NCBI GenBank assembly: GCA_021234155.1
Contig: JAJEKV010000073.1
Coordinates: 4,748,001-4,812,000 of the forward strand
Source: Isoetes taiwanensis
Lineage: Eukaryota > Streptophyta > Lycopodiopsida > Isoetales > Isoetaceae
DNA length: 64,000 nt
Direction of reading: 5' to 3'
The position numbers and the translations under genes are program-made. Positions 10,656-21,183 of the stretch are shown here, in pieces. Numbering within the stretch: the stretch's first letter is position 1; the number at the start of each line of letters is the position of its first letter. The notes beneath the pieces were generated by a model. The model did no database searches. It saw only the letters and a list, made by a program, of their open reading frames with translations, and had not been told where the DNA came from.

Positions 10656-12572
10656 CTATCCGGCTCTGAGACCGGCTGGATTCTGGCTGGAGGGGCCTCG
10701 TCCACCAACCGAGTTCGGGACAGAGCCTGGTCCCCGCCCCGCGTAACCTCCTTCCTTGCCTCCCCGTGGAGCCCAAGATCGGCGCAGGCCGGGCGACCTC
10801 CGAAGCGAGCTGCAAGGGCACGGAGGGCGGGGAACATTCTCGGATCTCGCCCCATTCAACAGTCTCGAGGGGGAACCGAAAGTACCGATCTCCTCCGGGG
10901 CCACCGAGGGAGGCAATGGACTATCCGCGGGTAAGGCCACACAAATCTTAGGCTCTCGGACTATGGAGTGAGCTATATGGCCGCAGAGCCCATTTGCAAT
11001 CGCAATCATGAACTCTGGTAACAACATGTCCGCGGGAAGATCCATCACCTGAAACCAACACGGGATCTTCAGGGCCGACAGGGACCGAGCACTCACCCCA
11101 GGGGTGTAATGCTGGTAAATCAGGTAATTCCCCCACATGAGGTCAACCCCTCTCGCCACTATCCTCTCCACTATCGGGGGCGCATCGAACATGAGAAGAA
11201 AGAAATTGTTACCCAAGAACTTCAAGGATTGAAAAGGCGAGATTCCCAACCGCTTGAAGTGAGCTTGCAGCCACCCGCCAACTCTCCTGGTGTCCAGCAC
11301 CCCAGTATAGTACACCAGCACTGCGCACGAGACTAGGTTGGAGATAGACTTGAGGTGCTGCTGATGATCTAGCTCGACTATGGCAGCCGGAGGGCCAATG
11401 GGGTCCACCTGCAACTCCCTCCTGTTGTGCTGATTCAAAAAGGCCAAAGCCTCCTCCATCCGGTGAGTGTCGGCCGGCACCACGGTGTGCCGGATCCACT
11501 CAGAGAACCGGGGGCGTGAGAGCCGGCTCACCGTATCGTTCGTCCGCCATGCGGGTCGCGCTGCACTGACTCCATGCCCCTCACCCGCATGCCTTCCCAT
11601 ACTTGGGCTGTCTCGACCTAACGGCTTATGTAGCTGTTGTGGCACACCACCACACCCCCTGCCTGGAGGCAAACTGCCCACCGGCTCTGCCACTGCAAAG
11701 GGATCCTCCAGCAACGTGGAGACCGGCGAGTTTGGACTGGCAAGAGGAGTTGCTGTCTCAAGTGGCGGCATGCTGCTCGGAACCTCAAATTCCGCTTCCC
11801 CTAAAGCTTGCACATCCACCGCCCGATGATTCCCCGCCTGAACGCCATCCTGCACTGAGGGTGCACCCTGACTTGCGGGGGGAAGAATCGCTCCCTCCCT
11901 CTCACCGACTTCCATAGAGCCCCGCCCAGACCCTGTCTGCTGCACAAAACCCAAAAGAGGGCAGCCCGCTCCCTCCTTGTCTCCAGTCTCCATAGGGCCT
12001 AGCCCAAATCGTGGCTGCTGCGCACAACTCAACAGAGGGTTTAAGGCTGTCCGCCCTACCCCTTCGCTCTCCAAGCCCCTGCCCAACTTAGTCCGAAGGG
12101 CACCGGATTGAAGAGGCCCGCTACCACCCTTCACTACTGCCTCAAGTGAAGAGCTGACCACGTCCGGCCCTGGGGCAACTGGATCGGAGGACAACCCAAA
12201 CCCCAGCCCAGCCGGCCGGCCCTGTGGCCCTGCAGCCGCCAAGCTCCTCCCCACACCAACCCAATCACCTGCAAGAGAATCTGGCGATAGCACGAGTTCT
12301 GTAGTGCGTCCCTGTAGTCCCGCAACTGCTGAATCGATCCCTACTGTCCCCCTTTCTGCCGGGAGAAGATCTGCTGAAGGCAAATCAAGCTTTTGGGATG
12401 AAGATCCTGCCCCACCCAATCGACTCTGTTGGACCGCCCGCGCCAGCTTCGGAACCCGTTTAGAGGGTGCCGACTGCATCCCCAGAGACTCGCTCTTCCC
12501 AATCCAATCTTCTGCCATACCTCCAGAGCTCTGTCCGACCAATCCGCTCATACCGCCTGGAGTCGCCGCCAC
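10656..12572 (-). CDS. LINE1 ORF1 protein (gag-like, DUF4283-type region)
   Basis: An open frame of 638 codons. Residues about 1-340 are low-complexity, rich in Gly, Pro and Ser, and contain two similar 26-residue units (PLLSCAQQ...METGDKEGA and PLLGFVQQ...MEVGEREGA, around 12040-11890). Residues about 345-545 form a folded region with RFSEWIRHTVVP, FKRLGISPFQSLKFLGNNFFLLMF and WFQVMDLPADML, which resembles the DUF4283 region of plant LINE/retroelement ORF1 proteins. No zinc knuckle is visible; the C-terminus is basic. ORF1 proteins bind element RNA. Whether 12572 is the true start is uncertain. Confidence 0.7.
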   Translation of the reverse strand: MAATPGGMSGLVGQSSGGMAEDWIGKSESLGMQSAPSKRVPKLARAVQQSRLGGAGSSSQKLDLPSADLLPAERGTVGIDSAVAGLQGRTTELVLSPDSLAGDWVGVGRSLAAAGPQGRPAGLGFGLSSDPVAPGPDVVSSSLEAVVKGGSGPLQSGALRTKLGRGLESEGVGRTALNPLLSCAQQPRFGLGPMETGDKEGAGCPLLGFVQQTGSGRGSMEVGEREGAILPPASQGAPSVQDGVQAGNHRAVDVQALGEAEFEVPSSMPPLETATPLASPNSPVSTLLEDPFAVAEPVGSLPPGRGCGGVPQQLHKPLGRDSPSMGRHAGEGHGVSAARPAWRTNDTVSRLSRPRFSEWIRHTVVPADTHRMEEALAFLNQHNRRELQVDPIGPPAAIVELDHQQHLKSISNLVSCAVLVYYTGVLDTRRVGGWLQAHFKRLGISPFQSLKFLGNNFFLLMFDAPPIVERIVARGVDLMWGNYLIYQHYTPGVSARSLSALKIPCWFQVMDLPADMLLPEFMIAIANGLCGHIAHSIVREPKICVALPADSPLPPSVAPEEIGTFGSPSRLLNGARSENVPRPPCPCSSLRRSPGLRRSWAPRGGKEGGYAGRGPGSVPNSVGGRGPSSQNPAGLRAG

Positions 12573-12600
12573 AGTTCCGCCACCGCCATCAAGTTTTTTT

Positions 12601-14040
12601 CTATACTCTTGTATAGGTTGTTAAGTTGTAGTGAAGCCAATTGGAACTTGTTTGGCATGTAAAGTGAATTCAAAAAACGGGAGAATAGCACAATTTCACA
12701 GACAATATTTATCTCTCTTTTTGCTATTGTGTTGAGTTTCTTGGCATTACCTGCAATGAAGTATGAATGCATGTAAGGAGAACGTGCGTAAAAAACTTAT
12801 ATTAGCAACGGGGCAATCCAAATCTCCAAAGTGATGCATATGTTTGTACAATCATGACACTGCAATTGCAACTGTCTGGAAGAATCCAATGCAGCATTCA
12901 ATCATGCTCCCAATGCAACATTCAATCATTTTACCCAACAAATAATGAAATTACTTACTCAACTTGAGGGTATACATGATGAAACTCTAAGCATGACGCC
13001 CTTTTCAGGTTGCAAGAAAGTGCAACTAAGAAATGATGAGATAAAGAATACCTGGATGAAAGTCTCCAAAAGACATCATGGCACAATGATGAGATAAAGA
13101 ATATAGATGAAAGTCTATAAAAGACATCATGGCACTCATACAACATTCGCCATTAAAAAGGAACCATAATACGGGCTTTGAAGATCCTGATTTGCATCAA
13201 CACCCCATACAAATTAGAGAAATTGTATGAGAACATCCAAACTGCATTGGATTGTCTCTTCCAATACCAAATTAGTATTGCATTAACCTCAACGAGTATA
13301 GGTATCAACTGACATTATCTTTGACAGGATTCGTCAAGCACATCCTAAGGAAAAAGAATGTAGAGGCCAACTATGACAACATAACAAAAAACAAGGAATA
13401 CAACACCTTCCATATTGCACATCGATTTCCATATTTTTCATATGCTGAACTATTCAAAATGCTAGACCGTTCAACATAACACAGTACAATTTTGATCTCA
13501 ATCTCAAATCCTATTTTAATTACTATAAACACACCAAAACTAAAAGTAAAGAAAAAGAAAATAACAAAAATATTTACATGTCAAAACAACTATAACACAA
13601 CTAACAATGCCGCATGTAAATTAAAACCTACGATAAAGAGATTTTGCCTAACGAGCAATAAGAACAACAAGAAAAGCGTAGGACAAACAACAAACCTATT
13701 AATCAAGTACAAATGGCACAAATCAAAATCAAATCTTAAAATGGCAGCAGACATCAACAAGCACAAAGCATACGAAAAAAACTTCCATATCGACCTCTTA
13801 GAAGAGACCAAATGCAAGAAAAAAGCAAATGAAATTCAAAGACATTATATAGACCTTTATAACACAACCAAAGACAAAGACAGCTACAACAACCTCATAT
13901 CCTGTCCTTCCAAAACTAGAAACACTGGTACCTTAAACGTAGGGTTAGGCTTCCAAATGGTTTGAAAAAATGTAAAAAACAATTGAATTATCTTTTGGTA
14001 TCCAATCACCTTGTCCTAATTATCTTATGCCTTTCTTTTC
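12601..14040. other. AT-rich non-coding DNA
   Basis: AT-rich DNA between LINE1 and the plus-strand remnants. A frame at 13492-13965 is extremely Lys/Asn-rich and looks like chance reading of A-rich DNA. The only structure I see is a short direct duplication at 13032-13135. The equivalent in copy B is about 34900-36300. Confidence 0.6.
13032..13135. repeat. Tandem duplication, ~52 bp unit x2
   Basis: The unit beginning AATGATGAGATAAAGAATA and ending GACATCATGGCAC occurs at 13032-13084 and again at 13085-13135, with a few substitutions and a 2-bp length difference. Confidence 0.85.
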
Positions 14041-14880
14041 TATGGCCTCTGGCGTGCTTTTTTGCTAGTTTTTTTTTTTTTTTTTTTGGTGATGTCTTTG
14101 AAGAGAGCAGCGAGGAAAGGGAAGGGTCTTGCTTGGCATGTGCCTCCTTCTCTGAGTTCTTTGAAAATCGGGTCCTCTTCTGGAGAGCCTCAGACTGGAG
14201 GGCATGCTACTGGTGCTTCTCTTGGTCAGGATTGGAGTGCTATAGATGTCAGTGTGACCCTGGATTTGTCTGGGCAAGATGTGCCCTCAAGTTTTTATGA
14301 TGCCCTTGTGGTGTTTGGCTGGAGTTGTGGCCATGGAGCGTGGTGCTAATGTTGATCACTTGCACTGCAAGGCAGGATTTAGAGCTCGGTTCAAGAGTCC
14401 CAAGGCCATGAGTGATGCTATAAAAAAGGATTTCAATTGGGCTTAAAAGCCATCGGGTGTGATTCTGGTATTTAAAGCCCTTAAAAACAGCCGCCTTCAT
14501 TGTTTTGAAGGCATGATTGGGTACTGCATGAAGGATGTTGGGAAAGTCCATTATGTTTGTCATCTCCATAATGTCAGTAAAGCTGCTATTGAGAAAGGAA
14601 AAGACCTCTATTTGAGATGGGGAGCTGGTGGATCATCCCTTCAAACACGGCTCATATCAATGAGCATCGCGTTCGAGCAGCCTGGAGAGTGTTGCTAAAT
14701 CCTAGCCACTGTATGCCATTCAGCAGGCTTTGTGCCTGTGGAAAGGAATGGGCCTGGGCGCAGGCGTTATTGGGATGTGTTATTCCTGCTGATGAGGAAG
14801 ACAATAATTTTGAGGATATACATGATGCTTCTTACAGTGCAGATAGCTCTGATGTCGTGATGAGCCTGGTGTAGATTATA
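14040..14880 (+). pseudogene. Unidentified plus-strand coding remnant
   Basis: Following a long T run (about 14069-14086), overlapping plus-strand frames read protein-like sequence: SLKRAARKGKGLAWHVPPS (from about 14098), then MERGANVDHLHCKA (about 14333), then EGMIGYCMKDVGKVHYVCHLHNVSKA (about 14510-14590) and KGKDLYLRWGAG. At least two frameshifts join them. The Cys/His-rich 'GYCMKD..HYVCHLHNVS' stretch looks like a real conserved protein, perhaps a transposon-encoded one, but I cannot name the family. The equivalent in copy B is about 36320-37090. Confidence 0.4.
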
Positions 14881-14994
14881 ACCCTGTGCACAAGGGTGAT
14901 TGTACGATGGTTGTTGGTTGATAAGCTTGCTTGGGTGTTGATTGTACAGTTCACTTTTATTGTTTTCATGTATTTGTTTGTTGTACAGTTGCAG

Positions 14995-15410
14995 GAATAA
15001 TGGATACTGATCCGGAACCAGTTGTTGGTGTGGACGAGCCAGTTGTGTCCTTGCCAGAGTCTTTCATTTCATCTGCCATAGATGCATCCCATCCCGACCC
15101 TGTTGTGTATTCAGCTGAACCAGAGGCAGCATTCTCCGCCCAGGAGATTGTTAATAATGTCATTCAGGTGGGCACTGAGGCGCATAGGATTGCAGCATCA
15201 CTCTGTATGCTTAGGCGGCAGTTTAGGGCATTCTACATGTTCATTGACAGTGCCATACCTGTTGTGGAGTGGCAGCACTTGAGTGTGCCAGTTTCTGAAT
15301 TGCACATATTGTGTTCTCATATGAGCCTTGCAAGGGCATTGCTTGTTCAGGAGATACGTCAATTAGATGCGGTGATAAGGTATGCGCAAAGTGGCTTGGC
15401 TATGAACTAG
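14995..15410 (+). CDS. Putative exon, unknown acidic protein
   Basis: A pyrimidine-rich stretch ending TTGCAG (about 14989-14994) precedes an open frame ending at TAG in 15410. The frame reads MDTDPEPVVGVDEPVV at the start and helical, leucine-rich sequence later (RRQFRAFYMFIDSAIPVVEW, then HMSLARALLVQEIRQLDAV). It could be the last exon of the gene whose earlier part lies at 14040-14880. It converges with the MULE transposase on the other strand, recalling the convergent two-gene layout of MuDR, but that comparison is only positional. The family is unknown. Confidence 0.35.
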
Positions 15411-16010
15411 TTCTGTTATATGTTTTGGTGTTTATGTGTTGTTAGTTTGTTATTTGTATGTAAGGTTGTGATGGAGGTTGATATGGATTTGTGTTGTAGT
15501 GCTTGCAAGGAGCAACTTGGTGTTGGGGAGCTCAGCTTCCTTCGCTTGGTTGAGTATCCTTCATCATTGTAAAGTTTGTTTTCAGTTAATGCATAATTGT
15601 GGTGATGCTGGTTATGGGAAATGCTTTGTTAATGATTGTGATTAAACTGAAATTGATTAGGGATCATTGTGAGGTCACTTTTTATTTATGTTTCATAAAT
15701 AGGACTAACTTGTTTGATGTGTTAGTGGGCTTCGGCCCCTAGGAATAGCAGACATCCCTTTTATGGAATGCATGCTATGCTTGGATGAGCATGGGATTTA
15801 CTGGGGTTCAACTCCCCAGGCTCATTGTAATTTCATGGCCATTTATGTGGTGGCTGCTGCTGGAATTATGCTTCTAAGATATGGAACCATGGGATAAGGG
15901 TGACTTGCATTGAAGGGTCCAAATTTCATGAGGTGGAATATCATGTGTAATATGCCTCCATATAATACACTCATAAAGTCCTCCTGTGGCATCTAAACCT
16001 GCAGCACAAA
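15411..16010. other. No gene identified
   Basis: No convincing frame on either strand; a short plus-strand reading around 15740-15880 (IPFMECMLCLDEHGIYWGS) looks protein-like but is not assignable. The expected remainder of the MULE DDE domain is not recognisable here, so the transposase is either interrupted by an intron beginning near 16020 or truncated. Confidence 0.4.
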
Positions 16011-16366
16011 TCAAATGGCCAAGATATTACCTGTTAAAAAGGTGCCATCCAATCCCAAGAAAGGCATGCAACTCGTAAATCTAATAAGACAAGCTCCAAA
16101 AGCAAAGAATGCCCTGTAAAAACGTCCACATTCTTCAATGGCAATATAACTTCCTGGCTCTCTAAGAGTTTCTGGCAAAATGCATGTAACTTTTGTACCC
16201 TCTTTGATAATCTCCATTAATAATAGTCATGGCTGGCTCTTTTGCATTATAAGCAACTGTATATGTGACTGCTCCTCTACGAAAATCATCAATCAACTCA
16301 GTAGGTTTATAATGTGGATGCTCCCTGAATTTCTCCTAATATTTCATGGCTAGCCATCTTGCTGAG

Positions 16367-16486
16367 GCTTTTTTGTTATTCAATTGTTGAACACCACTAC
16401 ATGTGTGTTTGGCAATGCTCATCTTTGCTTTTTTGTTATTCAATTGTTGAACACCACTACATGTGTGTTTGGCAATGCTCATCTTT
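16367..16486. repeat. Exact tandem duplication, 60 bp x2
   Basis: GCTTTTTTGTTATTCAATTG and the following 40 bases are repeated head to tail with a period of exactly 60. Because 60 is a multiple of three, the duplication is in frame within the MULE transposase on the minus strand. Copy B keeps it at about 38385-38505. Confidence 0.95.
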
Positions 16487-16600
16487 GCATTCCACCATGT
16501 ATCTCAACTTATCGGATTTTATGACTATAAATTCAATATGGGATGCAATGGCTTGTGTTCGAACTGCAGTTTTAAGGTCTGACAGAGAATCAAATTGCAA

Positions 16601-16636
16601 ATTTTTTTCTAACTGGGGCTTTTTTCTAACTGGGGC
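16601..16636. repeat. Short tandem duplication around TTTTTCTAACTGGGG
   Basis: The 15-mer TTTTTCTAACTGGGG occurs twice in succession, also inside the MULE N-terminal coding region. Copy B shows a reduced version near 38620-38645. Confidence 0.75.
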
Positions 16637-16705
16637 ATTGGGGATTTTGACTACTGTAATCCTGTTTCTTTCAAAAGCAAACATGCAAATCACTTACAGG
16701 AGAAG

Positions 16706-16790
16706 GTTTCCAAGCATGAAATCTTCAATGAATTCCTTCCAGATTGAGAGGGCTTCCAAGCATAAACTCCAACGAATTCCTTCCAGATCA
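16706..16790. repeat. Imperfect tandem duplication, ~43 bp x2
   Basis: TTTCCAAGCATGAAATCTTC...GAATTCCTTCCAGAT is followed by GCTTCCAAGCATAAACTCC...GAATTCCTTCCAGAT. The two units are diverged, suggesting an older event than the 60-bp duplication. Confidence 0.75.
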
Positions 16791-16810
16791 TGTTATTCAA
16801 GGTTATGATG

Positions 16811-17740
16811 CTTTGCTGAAACAACAAGAAGAATCGGATTTGGGGCGGTCTGCTTCTGGCGCGAAAGGGAGTGGACGTCCCCCAAACAAAAGGGTATTTT
16901 GATAATTTTTGTAAATACAGGGGTAATTTGGTAATTATATTAAGATTATAAAAGTAATTTTAGAATTTTCCCTAAGTTAAATGTCCATGGGTCCAAGCAT
17001 ACCATGTGAATGGTGGACATCATGACAACATATATATTGCAAGTCTTATCAATTACCGTGGTCACAATAAACAGCATGAAAACATGAAGGCATGGTAATT
17101 GACAAGTTACTTGAGACATGAAGGCATGGTAATTGACAAGTTACTAGGTGGGCCGCTCCCGCTCCACCCGTGAGCTTCTAGGGTACGCATGAAGGCGAAT
17201 GTATTGGCAAGCTACCTGTAACATTCATCTCAGATGGAAGTTGAGTGGCAAAACACAACAATGACTTATTCCACAATTGTGACAACAAAAGAACAAAGCC
17301 TTGCATCACCAATAGATCTTAAGATGTGGCAGTAACAATATATCCCACATTCCAATAACGGATTAAAGACAAGGAGGTCATTAGATACCCCAAATGAATT
17401 ATACTGAAATATAACTCACAAAATACCATCAGAAATAGTTCTCTCCCCATAAATACCTTAGATTGGAAAAAAAGATGTGTCAATGCTGACTGGCATGATT
17501 GATGCACATCTCCCCAACAAGCCTCGTATTTGTAAGTTTGCAATGGAAAACAAACTGTTAAAATGTTAAATTTCGTCTGTTATGCCCTTTATTGTCATTT
17601 TAACCATATAAATAACTATCCACTTTCGAATCTGTAAAAATATTTCCCAGGGACCAAGGAAAGCTTATTAAATTTTTGCTCCCCAATACTTTGGATCCCC
17701 ATATCTTCACCCCTGCCAGGACGTTGTGCTGCTATTGTGG
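16811..17740. other. Intergenic DNA downstream of pyruvate kinase
   Basis: No gene seen. This is the 3' flank of the minus-strand pyruvate kinase gene. It contains a 34-bp tandem duplication (17082-17149) and a short GC-rich patch near 17150-17190. I could not assign a polyadenylation signal with confidence. Confidence 0.5.
17082..17149. repeat. Tandem duplication, 34 bp x2
   Basis: ACATGAAGGCATGGTAATTG followed by ACAAGTTACT is repeated with a period of 34 at 17082 and 17116. Confidence 0.9.
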
Positions 17741-20614
17741 TTATGGAATCCGCCTTACCTGGATAGACTGTGATAAGTCCAATTGGCTGGATGGTGCACT
17801 ATCAGATACCGCAATGATAAGGTCACCAGACTTCATCATTCCCCTTGCTTTTAGCAATGCAAATGTACGACGAAGATTACTTTCCATGTCATTTGAAAAA
17901 CTTAACCTGAACGGGATTAATCCCCACTGCAAATTCAGCTTTTGCCGAACAGGCACTGAATCTGTAAATGCAAATATCGGGCAGTCTGGACGATTCCTAG
18001 AAAGCAGAGAGGCCATATTTCCACTTGTGGTATATACAAAAATTGCATCCACTCGTAGCTTGTTTGCTGCAAACCAATAAACATATTCATCACCCTCCAA
18101 CAACATAGATGTCCATAATCTGCATTCTCTTGCAAAATATATGCATGTATGAAAATATATTTACCCATCTGAGCTGCAGAGTTTGAAATTTGTTCTGAAA
18201 TACGTTCAGAAAGGACAGTGGACAATTCCGGTAGCTGCACCGATTCATGTCTGTTCTCCTCCCGGCAAAAATGTTCAATACGCAGACTCACTGTCCTCAG
18301 TACACTGAGGGCCTTCTCAGGAAAAAGACCCATTGCTGATTCTCCAGATAACATCAACGCATCAGCACGCTGTCGAACAGCCTCTGAAACATCAGCAACC
18401 TGCAGAAGAATATTTAAATAAGCCCAAAGTAGATGCTTTTGAATGTCCACGAGTTATGATGTATCACCTCTGCCCTTGTGGGTGTTGGATATTCTATCAT
18501 CGACTCCAAGAGTTGGGAAGCAACGATGACAGGTTTGTTCAGCTGCCGACAGAGCTGAATGATTTCCTGCTGTATAGATGGTACCTGTTCCAGAGGGATC
18601 TGTGCTCCCAGATCTCCTCTTGCAACCATGGCACCATCTGAAACCATGATAATTTCCTTTAAATTTTTTAGAGATTCGCTACTCTCAATCTTTGCAAAAA
18701 TTCCAACCGAACTGCAGAGTGCAGAAGTTCCGTCAGCGCATATGATGAAAAGAAATAGTATGCAGTCAATTAGTACTAGATCTAGACAAAACATATGTAA
18801 AAGTACACCTTCAACAATAGAAAGTTCTTAACGAGTATCAAATTAGGAATAGGCAAAACCTAATGAGACAATTAACAGTAGAACTGGTCACCACTTCTGT
18901 TGTAAAATCTGCAAACATACCCATCAGGTGATCTTGCTGCAATGTAGCTTTTAAGATGCTTAATAACATCAGCAGACTTCACAAAAGAGACAGCAATGAA
19001 GTCCACTCCTTCTGAGATTCCAAAATCTATATCAATCCAATCCTGCAGATAATAAATAACAGAAAGTGTATCATGTATTTAGCTCCCTCATGTTAAAGTC
19101 ATTTCATGATACACTTACAACCAAGTTCAAATTTTTAAAGGCTAATGTATAATTGCATTGTCAACTAAATTAATCTTTCAACCATTTTGCAAATATACCT
19201 TTGATGAGATAGTTGGAAGCATTGCATTTCGTTCACGAACAAGCCGACCCTGCCTCCAAAATGTTAAATTAGCCCGTGGCAGCAACAGCCCAGGATCAAT
19301 ACACTGGCAGCGAACATCAGGTCCAATCTTCTCAACTACTAAGAATCTTACCATGCCCCCATCTACAACAAGCTCGTCACCCTCCATTACATCTGTATCA
19401 TAAAATCAGATATAGTTGTTAATAAAAATATTTACCATGTCATTCAGGTGCGTGCTGGAAGGGACCACAGAAGTGACCCAGATAAACTTCATTCAACCAG
19501 GCACAACCAATCAATACTATATTCCATTATAATATGCATGGAAGATTGGTTTGAAATATTAGAACGTTATGCAGTTATAATAGAATGCACTAGATTCCTG
19601 CTCTGAGTTTTTTTACACGTCTCTGATATTTCCCAAGGAAAGTAATATGCCATGACTCACCCTCTGCAAATCCTTCATAATTAACCTGAAGTGTTCGGTT
19701 TGGTAGGGCATCAGCAAACTTCCGGACGGTGAAGGTCCATTCCTCTCCATCCTGAAAAATTGAAAACCCAAACGTGAACAATGAGATTAACTCGCTTTCC
19801 GTATAATGTAGCCAAGGAACGGAATGTTGTTCCAAGAGGGGCTCACCACAATCAATATTTTATCTTTAGTTCAAAGGATTAATGCTGTGGACATTGACAT
19901 CTTTCTATGATTTAGAGAGCCTGATGCATGCCAACAAAGCAAAACCTAAACAACAAATATGTAAGGCTGCATGCCCCACACAATGCAAGAAACTACGAAT
20001 ACCTCTGCTTTGGCTGAGGCTGCACCGCCGAGATCGCCCATGTGAATTTCACTGCCTTCTGTATCCATCATAACAGCAACACAATAACCCTTTTCAGCAT
20101 TCAATCTCCTCACATTTTTTATCACTTCTTTGTGCCACTCCCTTGTTCCGTGACACATATTGATTCTTGCCACGTTCATGCCTCCACTAGCAAGAGCTTC
20201 CAGCTGATCGAAGCTACAGCACGCTGGACCAATTGTGCAAACAAGCTTTGTTCTACGTGTACTTCGAAATCCATTCTCCTTCAGCTCAGCTTCAGTAACA
20301 GCATCCACCTCCATGCTAGCTGCCTGAAAAGCTGCTGCTTTGTCCGAATCCAAAAGCACATCCACAAAAGCTGCTGCAGCACCGGCCAGATGGGGAGCTG
20401 GACCGTTCGTCGTTACAGTGTCGCATTCCTCCCCGATGCACTCTGCCGCCTCTGCAATTGCTCTCACCCCTTTCATCCACTTTACTCCTCCCGCTCCTCT
20501 CAGATTTGCAGTTATACATTTCCTTGCCCCCTGTATACCTCTTGAATCCATGTAAGCTGCCATAACTGCATTGGTACAAGAAGCTCGAGCCAGGGAGGAG
20601 TAAGAGATCGCCAT
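17741..20614 (-). CDS. PKP1: Plastid pyruvate kinase, alpha subunit (PKp1-type), 7 exons
   Basis: Pyruvate kinase converts phosphoenolpyruvate and ADP to pyruvate and ATP; the plastid alpha subunit pairs with beta subunits and supplies pyruvate for fatty-acid synthesis. Exons (minus strand): 20614-20003, 19751-19661, 19392-19199, 19042-18921, 18711-18468, 18399-18165, 18066-17741. All six introns have GT...AG ends, measure 68-268 bp, and the exons sum to 1824 nt, an unbroken 607-residue frame, close to the roughly 600 residues known for this subunit. Diagnostic alpha-subunit motifs are [70 protein letters not shown], and [11 protein letters not shown]. The Ser/Ala/Arg-rich N-terminus fits a transit peptide. 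The last residues differ from the usual end and extend to TAA at 17741; a GTAAGG donor-like site lies just before. It is the only intact host gene seen. Confidence 0.93.
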
Positions 20615-20884
20615 AGCTGCTGCTGTGCCGGAAGCGCAAGCCCTGGTCTTAAGGGCTCAAGCTAACATATATAAATTTCTTTTTTTTTTTTCCAATTTAG
20701 ACTTTATTTCAATTTGAACGGTTGCCTTTCTTTTGAATGTAGTGGTTCCACGTGCTTGTTCTGAGTATTTGTAGATATTATTTAATTGTACATCTGGAAC
20801 GTAAGGAGCCCCGGTATTGCAAGTAGAATTTGCATGTCGAAGGTACACACTGAAGACTTACTACCTCATAACAGGCATATCTCC

Positions 20885-20954
20885 GAGGCATCTACCATAT
20901 CAAAGGTAGGCCTTTAAACGAGGCATCTACTATATCAAAGGTAGACCTTTAAAA
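20885..20954. repeat. Tandem duplication, 35 bp x2
   Basis: GAGGCATCTACCATATCAAA...CTTTAAAC is repeated with period 35 at 20885 and 20920 with two substitutions. Confidence 0.85.
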
Positions 20955-21137
20955 CTTATGTAATGACCCGAAGGTTGAAATTACAGCATTTTCCCCTTAT
21001 ACATAATGGTGCTCCGGGTTTTTCGGAGCGGCGCCACTTCCTTTGCTTCCCTTGTCCGCCAGTCCGCCTCAACAAAAATCGTCATTTGCCCTTTTCTCTG
21101 TGAAAATATCTAGGGCTACGGAAGCTCGCAATGCGAC

Positions 21138-21183
21138 GCCTTGATCTATGAAGCTAGGCATGTGATGCCTTGATCTATGAAGC
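21138..21183. repeat. Tandem duplication, ~29 bp x2
   Basis: GCCTTGATCTATGAAGC occurs at 21138 and 21167, the units separated by similar flanks. It lies in the putative LINE2 3' untranslated part. Confidence 0.75.

Larger units (their letters stand above)
7127..12600 (-). mobile_element. LINE1: L1-type LINE, two ORFs, 3' end cut
   Basis: Minus-strand LINE with ORF1 (12572-10656) and ORF2 (from 10253 down to about 7180) encoding an apurinic-type endonuclease and reverse transcriptase. GC content is clearly higher than in the flanking AT-rich DNA. There is no poly(A) tail at the low-coordinate end because the duplication junction at about 7127 cuts it. ORF2 is split by frameshifts; ORF1 is open. 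Confidence 0.85.
16011..16810 (-). pseudogene. Mutator-like (MULE) transposase N-terminal part
   Basis: Minus-strand frames read, in order, the MuDR-type N-terminal domain (FDSLSDLKTAVRTQA, then FIVIKSDKLRYMVECKDEHC, 16600-16470), a linker with HPHYKPTELIDDFRRGAVTYT (about 16325-16265), and the start of the MULE DDE domain: RFYRAFFAFGACL and MPFLGLDGTFLTG (about 16125-16020), whose Asp in LDGT is the first catalytic residue. Right after this the sequence reads CAG|GTAATA, a possible splice donor. The rest of the catalytic domain is not found. A 60-bp exact tandem repeat (16367-16486) adds 20 residues in the frame. Frames are broken near 16250. Confidence 0.75.

Noticed and set aside
10317-12624. 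Plus-strand frames opposite LINE1 ORF1
   Set aside because: Shadow frames in GC-rich DNA opposite the real ORF1; no domain.
13492-13965. 157-codon Lys/Asn-rich frame
   Set aside because: Composition follows the A-rich DNA, no domain, and copy B does not preserve the frame.
18165-18450. Alternative reading of pyruvate kinase exon 6 through intron 6
   Set aside because: The read-through frame ends in intronic sequence; splicing at 18165/18066 restores the family sequence and frame.
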